The notes beneath the pieces were generated by a model. It was not told the DNA's origin, did not search any database, and worked only from the letters and a program-made list of their open reading frames with translations. From assembly GCA_013041925.1 (NCBI GenBank), contig JABDRB010000003.1, forward strand, positions 124,001 to 188,000: a stretch of 64,000 bases of DNA. The letters are read 5' to 3'. Every line of letters starts with the position of its first letter. The first letter of the stretch is position 1. The stretch comes from Akkermansiaceae bacterium. GTDB taxonomy: Bacteria; Verrucomicrobiota; Verrucomicrobiia; Verrucomicrobiales; Akkermansiaceae. Positions 43,130 to 51,634 of this stretch are shown here, one piece after another. The position numbers and the translations under genes were made by a program.

Positions 43130-43738
43130 CTATGGTCTGCGGCGGAGTAGCGCCGCGATGCAGGCAATGCTGAGCAAAGCGAGAGAGGACGGCTCGGGGA
43201 CTGCGGTGACAACAAACTCCTTAATCCTGACACCATTGTTTGGATTGGGCGCATGTGGTTCCGTTGCAGTGAGTGTCAGAACCTCCCCTGCCAGCAAGGT
43301 CACCCCTAAATGATGCAGACCACTGGAGGTAAGCTGGATCGCAGCACCCCCGTTAAACGAGGCGTCCAGCGCATCATCAACCCCTAAATCACTAATTGTC
43401 AGGGAGTCAAAGACCACATCGACATCAAAAGAAACCGTTAGTATTTCGACACCAAGTTTCGTATCAATAGCTGCTGATTCGTCCCCCCCTCCAACGCGAT
43501 TGATCCCCAAGCCTTCAAGCGACGCATTAACATCACCCTCATTTGCCTCCAACGTAACCTGAACCCCGCCTAGGGTGTGACTGCCACTCGAAGCTTCAAA
43601 ATCAAGCGCACTCCCATTCCCTAAACAACTAAACACCACTGCCGCATTGACGCTGACGGCGGTGGATAAAATCAACACCATCGATAACCCTATTGTTTTT
43701 TTCATCATTTTAATCGTTCTATTTAAAATCTTCGACAT
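43130..43738 (-). CDS. PEP-CTERM exported protein
   Basis: This 202-residue protein has a signal peptide (IGLSMVLILSTAVSVNAA) and ends in VPEPSSLALLSIACIAALLRRRP, a textbook PEP-CTERM tail: the PEP motif, a membrane segment and a basic cluster. Such proteins are processed by exosortase and placed in the envelope or extracellular matrix. The middle is beta-rich with many Gly, Asp and Leu. I chose the ATG at 43738 because AGAGGA lies just before it; an ATG pair at 43708/43705 is also possible. It lies 115 b downstream of the Verru_Chthon A unit. No exosortase gene is visible here. Confidence 0.9.
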   Translation of the reverse strand: MSKILNRTIKMMKKTIGLSMVLILSTAVSVNAAVVFSCLGNGSALDFEASSGSHTLGGVQVTLEANEGDVNASLEGLGINRVGGGDESAAIDTKLGVEILTVSFDVDVVFDSLTISDLGVDDALDASFNGGAAIQLTSSGLHHLGVTLLAGEVLTLTATEPHAPNPNNGVRIKEFVVTAVPEPSSLALLSIACIAALLRRRP

Positions 43739-43853
43739 GGGTCCTCTGATCAACCTTACATAAACCAAACCCTACCGATAACTAACTGAACACAATAACA
43801 GATAACAAAACAACAACAAAACCAATATAAATGTTAGCCAATCAAACCCACCC

Positions 43854-44708
43854 CTACCTATAAATTTCGCCCGTAATAGGAGCCGCTGGGATAATGGCCC
43901 TAAAAACGCCTACCGAACGCCCTGAATTAGTCCCAGGATTAGCATTATAGAGCGCAAAAATATGGGTATGACCGCGTCCATCGAGCCTGACTGCGGTGTT
44001 ATAGATGATTTTTTGACGCCTCCCATACTGGGCGGCGATCCGATATAGCTCCCCCGCATGGGCTCGTTTGTAGGAAATGGTTTTCATGGGCGCAACAGAA
44101 GCAACCTCCCCCCCAAAGGCATGCAACACCGTGAATCGAGACAGGTTTTTTAAGATAAGTTGTTTTCCAAGCAGGTTTTTTGATGTCAGGGAAATGATGT
44201 TCACCCACGGCGGCTGCATCCAAGGGCGTGGTCCACTTGATGACGCTGTCAGGAAAACCACCCTCCGGCTACCCTCGTCAGCAGCGGGTAGACTGACATA
44301 TTTTTGATACCCCCCGAAATCTGGTAATTTTTGGTAAAGCGTAAGCACTTTTCCCGCAGAGATCCGCTTCAACGCACTCACGCTGTTCAAGGCAACGCTC
44401 CATGATTGCCACTCCGCCACCTCATCACTGGCCGACTTCTCTTGATAATAGAGTGTGGCTGGAGGTATTTTACCGGGCTGAGCTAACATCATGACTGGGC
44501 CATCACCCGAGGGCTGATCCATATATCGTCTTGGGGGTTGAGCTCCGAGCGCAATGATCGTCATTTCTGTGCGCGGCTTCATTCCCTCATTCGCATCACT
44601 ATTTTTAATTTCAGTCTTGGTTACCGCATCGCCCCTCACAGCGATGATCACGGACAGCATCATAACCAACCATGGGCGAGATCGGGTGATGTTTTGCTTA
44701 TATTTCAT
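43854..44708 (-). CDS. Exported protein coupled to the Verru_Chthon A gene
   Basis: I do not recognise this 284-residue protein. It starts with a basic segment and a signal peptide (WLVMMLSVIIAVRGDA), then a beta-rich mature region with YYQEKSASDEVAEWQSWSVALNSVSALKRIS, RRVVFLTASSSGPRPW and IFALYNANPGTNSG. The ATG at 44708 overlaps the stop of the Verru_Chthon A gene by 11 b, so it is very likely made with it and may be its partner in the periplasm. A longer open frame (to 44753) would overlap more and lacks a better start. Confidence 0.7.
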   Translation of the reverse strand: MKYKQNITRSRPWLVMMLSVIIAVRGDAVTKTEIKNSDANEGMKPRTEMTIIALGAQPPRRYMDQPSGDGPVMMLAQPGKIPPATLYYQEKSASDEVAEWQSWSVALNSVSALKRISAGKVLTLYQKLPDFGGYQKYVSLPAADEGSRRVVFLTASSSGPRPWMQPPWVNIISLTSKNLLGKQLILKNLSRFTVLHAFGGEVASVAPMKTISYKRAHAGELYRIAAQYGRRQKIIYNTAVRLDGRGHTHIFALYNANPGTNSGRSVGVFRAIIPAAPITGEIYR

Positions 44709-47700
44709 CGGGACTGAGCCAGCGCTGGGCTTTAATGTTGAATTTCCTTCCAAATCTTCGATTCACCTCACTGAGCTGACCCACCGTATACTCCCCCGTC
44801 GCATGATCGATGCTGAGCGGAACATCCGTGGCGGCATTGGCATCCCTATTTGATCGGCTTCGGACTCCCGCATTCACATACTTCGGAATACGTTCGACAA
44901 CCACCTCCATCCACGCGCGGGCCATCACGGCATCACCATCCTTCGACTCCCCATACGTCCGGATGGTAAAGGTATCGCCCCGCACGGCCAATGAGGGCGC
45001 AAGTGGTTCAAGGATGTCGCCTTGGGTCAAAAACCCAGGCAACCCCCACGCCTTACTGAGCGGCTGAGATGTCGTATAACCGCCCCCTGATTCATAGCGA
45101 TAACTCTCTTTGAAGTCACCGAGGTTATGATCAGATTCACCACCACCATCGACCACTGCCGTAGAGAGGTATTGTGAGAGCATGCCAAACCGTTCATTCA
45201 ACCCCGAAGCCTCAATCGCGGCGTCGATGGCTCCCATGTGAGAGCTTGCATTCTGTGTATCGCTGAGGCGTCTGTTGACAAAATCTGCGATGGAGACAAA
45301 GGGTCCTCTTTTCTTCACCTCCTTGACAATATTCTTAGCCAAGCTCCTTACTTCATCGTTGCTAAGTTGGCGCGATCCGATCCACGCATCAGGATGGTCG
45401 GGCTCGGCGTTACCTGTGCTACCAGCTCTGCGGGGTCTGCGGTAACGGGCGAAGGAAACCACATCATCACCGAGTTCACCCCTTGCCAGGGGTCGATTCT
45501 CCCCCAAGCCCCCCGATAGAAATGCCGTCCACGCCTCCACAGAGGTGGAATTAACATTGAATGCCGCCCTGTTTTTTAGAAACTCAGCATTTTTCCAAAA
45601 CGCAATATTGACGCCGTCACATGCCGACAGCATCTCGACAACGTCCTCCAGATTTTTACCAGCTTCATAATTGAACTGATAACGACGGTTCCACAGTGGC
45701 TTGTCATTGCGGGGGTCCCAGTCAAATGTGCGGGTATCAGCACTCAGCGGCATACCTGAAATAAAGTGATGGTCCCACAAGTTATGGTTCACCTCATAGG
45801 CGATATCGTAGGCAAGCACATCGTCTTGGGATGTCATTGTCACGCCATTCACCATACGTGTTGCTGCGTGGCTCCCCAGCTGTAGCAACCCTTGTGAATC
45901 CGTTTGTTTGGCGTAGGCGCCGTGATGAAAACCCGCTTTTGATCCGCCGATCAAATAATCCCACCGCGTGTCCACAGCAGCGCCAAATGAGTGACCAAGA
46001 GAAACATCATGCGCGGTGCTCACGGACGGCGCATGCATATCCCTCAAGGAATGGCCCACCACATAACTTGGGCTCCATGAATAGGGGCTTAACATCGCAT
46101 GGCGCAAGGTAGCTAATGACAGCAGACCGTATTCTTCTGAAGGTAGATCAAACAAAACCACCTGCGGGCTGAAGGGAAAGGAGACCGCTGCGCCAAAGGG
46201 GTTTTTAACAAACGCATGACCTGAGGCATTAAGCCCTGGTGCGTCATTGATATCCTGAGGAGAATATGGGGAAAACTGAAGCAGCCACGACCCCATACTG
46301 TGCATAAACCAGCGCTCGGCACACTGACTTGCGGGCGACCTCGTTGTGAGTTGGGCTCGCACATTCCAGTTGGCGATCGGGCAAACATTATAGACCATAT
46401 GGTCCGCCCCCCATTTAAACTTTCGCAGTGGCGAGTCGAGTGATTCTTTGGTCGACTCGTCCAACCAGAGCATTTTGGCGCCCACCTGATGGGCGTCGGG
46501 AGCATCTTTGAGGGGGGCCTCTTGAAAGGTTTGTAAGCTTTGAAACCCTGGAGATCGCTGATTGGCTGACCCCCACTGACTCCCTGGGTAGGCGAAGTAA
46601 GAAGTGGGGCTAGCTCCTCCGGCACCATTATTGATCAGTTGCAGGGTGGGATGATCAAAGCTCTCCGTCAGACTGGCAAGCGAATGAGCGACGCCCGCTT
46701 TAAGGACAAAGGGAAAACTCTCTACCTTCCCCGCCGTCCGCATGACCACCTCAGGCTGATAATCAAACACACGAGCTAGATCAATTTCATCAACAAGTGC
46801 ATCACTGAGCTCACTCCACCTGTCACCTCGCGGCACACCTTGGTCGTCAAGACTCGTGTAATTCTGAATTTCGTAGGTTTGCGACCTGTCGTGGTCAAAA
46901 TAAAAATGATCTATGCCTTGAGGAGACGATGAACTCAGAATGTTCGCTGAAACGGCAATCGGCTGATAGGATTGTAACCTCACACCTCCTGATTCGATGT
47001 CTGCTAGCTGACCCTTGGGCGAGAACACATGGCATTCACCCGCAGCGAGCGATGTGGGTTCTAAGGTAAAAGCCAGATAGCGGCATGGTGGAAATGGATT
47101 GACCCGCATCTTATAGACATCACCTCCCACATATCCCCCTTTTTTAATCCATCGGGAAAAAAGGTGGCTGGGGTCGTTTGCGTGGTTCGATTTCAGATCA
47201 TTCACATGATCCTCCTCGACAAAAAAGTGGATTCCATGATCTAAACCATAAAACGGATTAGGCATCAGCACTGTCAATCCCGAGGTTTTCAGCGTCCTAT
47301 TATATGGGTTCCACAGGCAAACACGCGGGATGATATGTGTCCTGATTCTTTGCTCGTGATGTGAAAAATAATAATGCCAGCGGCAATCGGTCATAACCGG
47401 ATGAATTTTGGGGGCCGACTCAGCCCATTCGCCGGCATTAAAACACACACCATCTGATATCCCGTGCGGCCAATGGCTCGCCGGCCGCATCCGCATCCCA
47501 GACTGCGATGCAAAACAAACCTCCGCCTCAGCCAACTGAGTATGCATATGTTGTGCCCAATCCCTCAATGCGCCCAATGATGGCCCCAAAACCCCATGCT
47601 CCGGCCCGGGAATGATAGGAAAAGTCGATGAAAAACTATGGCTCGATACACCCTCGATCATGGCAAAATCAACAGACGCTTGGCGCTTGTGCGACAGCAG

Positions 47701-48654
47701 AAGCGGCGTAAGATCTGTGCGCAATCCGCCTATCAGTGTATTCACAAACAACCCGGGCGAATAGGTCGTGAAGTGATGATAATGCTCGCGAAAGGCAGCA
47801 CGTAGGGGTTCAGGATGCTCCTGCACCAGTGACGCCGTAGCGATACTGAGCATTTTCCCACGGTGATTTAATGCATCCTGAGTCAAGCTAGCGTAAGGAG
47901 CGTCACCATTCGACTGTAAAACTAGCGCTGGGTTTTCACGTGGAGATGCCTCAAATGAGGCGCCGACATGACGGACGTCAAACAAGGGATCGACAGATGC
48001 TTTTTGGTTATTATCGGAGACATACCAAGCACAGGCCCCCATTCCTTGTAGATCGACTTTTTCGACCAACACGCGGTTTTTATGATAATCCTCCAAGGGC
48101 ATGGCATCGCCAAGTGCTCCCCTGCCTACGATCTCGACCACATGATCGCGCTTGGGGTCCAGCGTGGCGCATACATCAAGCTCCGTCGACCTTTGACTCA
48201 CAAGCCATGCACGGTGAAGCTCCTTCCTCCAAGCTCCATGATGAAGCCCAGCCAATGTGTGTCTAAGGTCTTCATACGCACCTGACCTTGAGTAGGGTGA
48301 GTTTCCAGCATCAGACGTCGGAGCCTTACCTATCACAGGCCAATCGACATCGCCCGATTGATACGTTGTCGACCACACACCGAGCCAGTTTCTGTTTTGC
48401 AGGCAGCGAGAAGATGTCGCATCTTCAAGAATCGACGCCCGAGCCGTAACACATCGGTCAGGCCCTGCATGTTTTTGAAGTTGATTGATCGCCAACATGA
48501 GTGCGATCCGTGCGTTGGCTCTGGCTGTGGACTGATGACGTTCACGGGACAAGGCCTTCAGCTCAACAGCACTCAACGTGAGCATCGCCAAGGCCGTCAT
48601 CACAAGTAACGCCATCACCGATACCGTCGCCACCAAAGCAAAACCAGAACGCAT
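44698..48654 (-). CDS. Verru_Chthon cassette protein A-like large exported protein
   Basis: This 1,318-residue protein begins with a pilin-like hydrophobic helix (SGFALVATVSVMALLVMTALAMLTLS) followed by a charged helix (SRERHQSTARANARIALMLAINQLQKHAG). That pattern marks the A protein of the Verru_Chthon cassette, known from Verrucomicrobium and Chthoniobacter genomes. The rest is a long mixed region of unknown structure. It ends with a segment describing ordered secretion-like features (LRSLAKNIVKEVKKRGPFVSIADFVNRRLSD). The ATG at 48654 is preferred to one at 48684. Protein A normally occurs with B, C and D genes carrying pilin-like starts; none is seen here. Function is unknown, perhaps in a pseudopilus-like secretion or surface system. 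Confidence 0.85.
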   Translation of the reverse strand: MRSGFALVATVSVMALLVMTALAMLTLSAVELKALSRERHQSTARANARIALMLAINQLQKHAGPDRCVTARASILEDATSSRCLQNRNWLGVWSTTYQSGDVDWPVIGKAPTSDAGNSPYSRSGAYEDLRHTLAGLHHGAWRKELHRAWLVSQRSTELDVCATLDPKRDHVVEIVGRGALGDAMPLEDYHKNRVLVEKVDLQGMGACAWYVSDNNQKASVDPLFDVRHVGASFEASPRENPALVLQSNGDAPYASLTQDALNHRGKMLSIATASLVQEHPEPLRAAFREHYHHFTTYSPGLFVNTLIGGLRTDLTPLLLSHKRQASVDFAMIEGVSSHSFSSTFPIIPGPEHGVLGPSLGALRDWAQHMHTQLAEAEVCFASQSGMRMRPASHWPHGISDGVCFNAGEWAESAPKIHPVMTDCRWHYYFSHHEQRIRTHIIPRVCLWNPYNRTLKTSGLTVLMPNPFYGLDHGIHFFVEEDHVNDLKSNHANDPSHLFSRWIKKGGYVGGDVYKMRVNPFPPCRYLAFTLEPTSLAAGECHVFSPKGQLADIESGGVRLQSYQPIAVSANILSSSSPQGIDHFYFDHDRSQTYEIQNYTSLDDQGVPRGDRWSELSDALVDEIDLARVFDYQPEVVMRTAGKVESFPFVLKAGVAHSLASLTESFDHPTLQLINNGAGGASPTSYFAYPGSQWGSANQRSPGFQSLQTFQEAPLKDAPDAHQVGAKMLWLDESTKESLDSPLRKFKWGADHMVYNVCPIANWNVRAQLTTRSPASQCAERWFMHSMGSWLLQFSPYSPQDINDAPGLNASGHAFVKNPFGAAVSFPFSPQVVLFDLPSEEYGLLSLATLRHAMLSPYSWSPSYVVGHSLRDMHAPSVSTAHDVSLGHSFGAAVDTRWDYLIGGSKAGFHHGAYAKQTDSQGLLQLGSHAATRMVNGVTMTSQDDVLAYDIAYEVNHNLWDHHFISGMPLSADTRTFDWDPRNDKPLWNRRYQFNYEAGKNLEDVVEMLSACDGVNIAFWKNAEFLKNRAAFNVNSTSVEAWTAFLSGGLGENRPLARGELGDDVVSFARYRRPRRAGSTGNAEPDHPDAWIGSRQLSNDEVRSLAKNIVKEVKKRGPFVSIADFVNRRLSDTQNASSHMGAIDAAIEASGLNERFGMLSQYLSTAVVDGGGESDHNLGDFKESYRYESGGGYTTSQPLSKAWGLPGFLTQGDILEPLAPSLAVRGDTFTIRTYGESKDGDAVMARAWMEVVVERIPKYVNAGVRSRSNRDANAATDVPLSIDHATGEYTVGQLSEVNRRFGRKFNIKAQRWLSPDEI

Positions 48655-48847
48655 TCTATCAACAACCAACAACCCAACAAACATATTACTGATAGAACTA
48701 TCAGAACAAAATACAATTTATCAAGAACCAATTACACTCCGGTCATCCACCCCTCATCCAAACCGCCTTGGTGCCCGTCAATCTCCACACCTCATGGAAT
48801 TCATTTTTCATGATGGTAATTATTAAAAACCCTTGTAAAAAAAGGGC

Positions 48848-49597
48848 ATGACTCATCTGGAAGTAGCAAAGCAGGCGGCATGTCAAGCCGGGGCATTCTT
48901 AAAAGAACACTTCGGACAACCACTCGATGTCGACGAGGCGAAGCACCACGATATCAAACTCGCGCTCGACCGCGAAAGCCAGGACCTCATCACCCGCGTC
49001 CTCTTAGCCGAATTCCCCGATCATGCTCTCTACGGCGAGGAAGGCGTGGCCGGAAATCAAGAAAGCGACTACCAGTGGATTGTCGACCCCATCGATGGAA
49101 CCGTAAATTTTTTCTACGGAATCCCACACTACTGTGTCTCCATCGCACTTCGCCACAAGGAGGAGCTTATCGTTGGTGTCATTTATGACCCGAGCATGGA
49201 GGACCTCTGGGAGGTGGAAAAAGGTGGTCCCGCGTTACTCAATGGTAAGCCGATCCAAGCCAGCTCCCGCACTCAGCTCGAGGAGTCCGTGCTCTTTGTC
49301 GGATGTGGCAAGGACGAGGCGACATTGGCAACCGGACTAGAACGCTTTGGTAGAGCGTCACTGCGCGCACGCAAAATGCGCATGATGGGGAGCGCCGCAC
49401 TGGCGATGGCCTACATTGCCACAGGCCGACTCGATGCCTACGTCGAAGCCCGTATTTCGCTCTGGGACATCGCCGCCGGTCAACTCCTCATCGAGGCCGC
49501 CGGCGGCAAGACCGACCTCGTCGAGATCCCCGGCCAGGCCGACGCATGGTCGATTGTCGCCTCCAATGGCAAAATCCCGATCGAAGAGATTTTATAA
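48848..49597 (+). CDS. Inositol monophosphatase family protein
   Basis: This 249-residue enzyme removes phosphate from inositol phosphate or a related sugar phosphate with magnesium. Metal-binding motifs are YGEEG (Glu), the classic VDPIDGTVNFFYGIPHYCVSIA and the distal ARISLWDIAAGQLLIEAAGG. The length fits the SuhB/IMPase family. It stands alone, divergent from the Verru_Chthon A gene and convergent to the oligopeptide ATPase gene. Its stop lies 6 b from that of the ATPase gene. Confidence 0.93.
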   Translation: MTHLEVAKQAACQAGAFLKEHFGQPLDVDEAKHHDIKLALDRESQDLITRVLLAEFPDHALYGEEGVAGNQESDYQWIVDPIDGTVNFFYGIPHYCVSIALRHKEELIVGVIYDPSMEDLWEVEKGGPALLNGKPIQASSRTQLEESVLFVGCGKDEATLATGLERFGRASLRARKMRMMGSAALAMAYIATGRLDAYVEARISLWDIAAGQLLIEAAGGKTDLVEIPGQADAWSIVASNGKIPIEEIL

Positions 49598-49603
49598 TCC
49601 AAG

Positions 49604-50632
49604 TCAGCTTCTAAGCTCACACTCCTGCAGGCTCATCGCCTGCGCGTAGTCGGCTTCACTCAGGCAACAAGGGTCTGCCGCCACCCAGTGGTCTTTTTCG
49701 ATTTCAACCAGTGACAGATCCATGCCGATGGTTGACTCGTAGAGCGGATGGTTGATGCGGTGCCCAAAGGCACTACCCGCCGGAGGATGGATTGGTGATG
49801 GAATTTCCCCTTCGAGGTGGGCACGATGTTTCGGTGCCGTGGGATCAGGTTCAGGTATCGCTGAGATCAATGCCTTGGTGTAGGCATGTTTCGGGTTTTG
49901 ATAAATCGTATCGGCATCGGCGAGTTCAACAATTTTCCCCAGATACATCACCGCGACACGATCCGAGATATGTTTCACCACCGCCAAATCATGGGCGATA
50001 AAGAGATAGGCGAGGTTTAACTCCTCTTGAAGATCAAGCAGCAGGTTGAGCACCTGGCTTTGCACCGATACATCCAGTGCTGAGACGGGTTCATCGAGCA
50101 CAATCAAATCAGGGTTTAATGCCAACGCGCGGGCAATCCCGATGCGCTGGCGCTGGCCACCGGAAAACTCAAACGAAAACCTCTGGGCGGCCGACTTAGG
50201 CATCCCCACTCGATCAAGAAGCTCCTCCACCATCTCACGCCGAGTCGCCTTGGTTCCCACGCCCTGCACCTCTAATGGCTCTGAAATAATCTGCCCCACG
50301 GATAACCGTGAGTTGAGCGACTCCGCAGGATCTTGAAAAACCATCTGCATATTCCGGCGGATGGGACGCAACTGCGACTGAGACAGGTGGGTGATCGGCT
50401 GACCTTCAAATACCACCGACCCCGCCGTAGGGTTGAGGAGACGGACAATACTCTTACCCAGCGTGGATTTTCCACATCCAGACTCACCGACCAGACCGAG
50501 GGTTTCCCCGCGGCCAATCGTGAGCGACACCCCATCGACGGCTTTCACCGCAGCCACCTGACGCGAGAACACACCGCCTTTCACGGGGAAGTGCATTTTA
50601 AGATCGCGGATATCTAGAATAGGATCGTTCAT
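49604..50632 (-). CDS. oppF: Peptide ABC transporter ATPase, OppF-like
   Basis: This 342-residue ATPase has Walker [11 protein letters not shown]-loop [11 protein letters not shown], signature [15 protein letters not shown] and Walker [16 protein letters not shown]. The C-terminal oligopeptide domain, where OppD/OppF proteins usually carry an iron-sulfur or zinc Cys set, is degenerate here ([18 protein letters not shown]), with Cys only near the end (ADPCCLSEA). It starts 3 b after the OppD-like gene stop and would pair with it. It powers import of peptides by one or both of the permease sets in this locus. Confidence 0.93.
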   Translation of the reverse strand: MNDPILDIRDLKMHFPVKGGVFSRQVAAVKAVDGVSLTIGRGETLGLVGESGCGKSTLGKSIVRLLNPTAGSVVFEGQPITHLSQSQLRPIRRNMQMVFQDPAESLNSRLSVGQIISEPLEVQGVGTKATRREMVEELLDRVGMPKSAAQRFSFEFSGGQRQRIGIARALALNPDLIVLDEPVSALDVSVQSQVLNLLLDLQEELNLAYLFIAHDLAVVKHISDRVAVMYLGKIVELADADTIYQNPKHAYTKALISAIPEPDPTAPKHRAHLEGEIPSPIHPPAGSAFGHRINHPLYESTIGMDLSLVEIEKDHWVAADPCCLSEADYAQAMSLQECELRS

Positions 50633-50635
50633 CGG

Positions 50636-51634
50636 CTAATCAGTGGATTCAGATTTGAGTTCAACACACACCGGGCAGGCCTCTACCCAGTGGTCCTTAG
50701 AGATTTCTATCCATGGTGCTCGTTTTTCCAATGTCTCCCCTGTTCGTTCCATGCGCTGGCAGAATCGGCAGCCAGGCACAAAGTCCTTGATGGCGGCCAC
50801 CTGCCCCTCGATGGTGTTGAGCTTTGACTTACGTGGCGTGGAGAGTGTTGGGATGGCATTGAGCAGCCCCTTGGTATAGGCGTGCTGGGGTGATGCATAC
50901 AACTCCTTCACCGGCGCTCGTTCGACGACCCTCCCAGCATACATCACCACCACCTCATCACAGTGACCCGCAATCACACCCAGGTCATGGGTGATCAGAA
51001 TCGTCGACATCCCCATTTCATTTTGGAGATCCTCCATAAGTTCAAGAATCTGTGACTGCACGGTGACGTCGAGCGCCGTTGTCGGCTCATCCGCGATCAG
51101 AAGATCCGGTTTGCAGGCGAGGGCAATAGCAATGACGACGCGCTGCCTCATACCACCTGACAGCTGGTGGGGATAATCCATGATACGACGTTCAGGAGAT
51201 GGGATACCTACCTTATCGAGCAGGTCGATTGACTCCTTCAACGCATCACCTTTACTCAAGCCACGGTGAAGAATCAGGGGCTCACTAATCTGTTTACCAA
51301 TACGATGCACGGGATTGAGCGCCGTCATCGGCTCCTGAAAAATCACGCCGATCTCACCACCGCGCACCTCATGCATCCGTTCGAGACTTGCAGCACGAAG
51401 ATCCTGCCCTTTAAAAATAACTTCTCCTCCGAGGATGTGTCCCATGGGCTTGGGAAGCAGCCTCACGATCGACATCGCGGTCACGCTCTTGCCACAACCT
51501 GACTCACCCACGATACCGACGGTCTTCCCTTTGGGAACACGAAAAGAAACACCATCGACAGCACGCAACCACTCACCATCATCCATGCGGAACGCGGTGA
51601 TCAACTCCTTGACCTCCAATACATTTTCACTCAT
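50636..51634 (-). CDS. oppD: Peptide ABC transporter ATPase, OppD-like
   Basis: This 332-residue ATPase has Walker [11 protein letters not shown]-loop VIFQEPMTALNP, signature LSGGMRQRVVIAIAL and Walker B DLLIADEPTTALDVT. The C-terminal domain keeps the Cys motif (FVPGCRFCQRM with CPVC near the end), as in DppD/OppD-type proteins. Its ATG overlaps the stop of the substrate-binding gene by 8 b. It is the first of the OppD-OppF pair. Confidence 0.94.
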   Translation of the reverse strand: MSENVLEVKELITAFRMDDGEWLRAVDGVSFRVPKGKTVGIVGESGCGKSVTAMSIVRLLPKPMGHILGGEVIFKGQDLRAASLERMHEVRGGEIGVIFQEPMTALNPVHRIGKQISEPLILHRGLSKGDALKESIDLLDKVGIPSPERRIMDYPHQLSGGMRQRVVIAIALACKPDLLIADEPTTALDVTVQSQILELMEDLQNEMGMSTILITHDLGVIAGHCDEVVVMYAGRVVERAPVKELYASPQHAYTKGLLNAIPTLSTPRKSKLNTIEGQVAAIKDFVPGCRFCQRMERTGETLEKRAPWIEISKDHWVEACPVCVELKSESTD

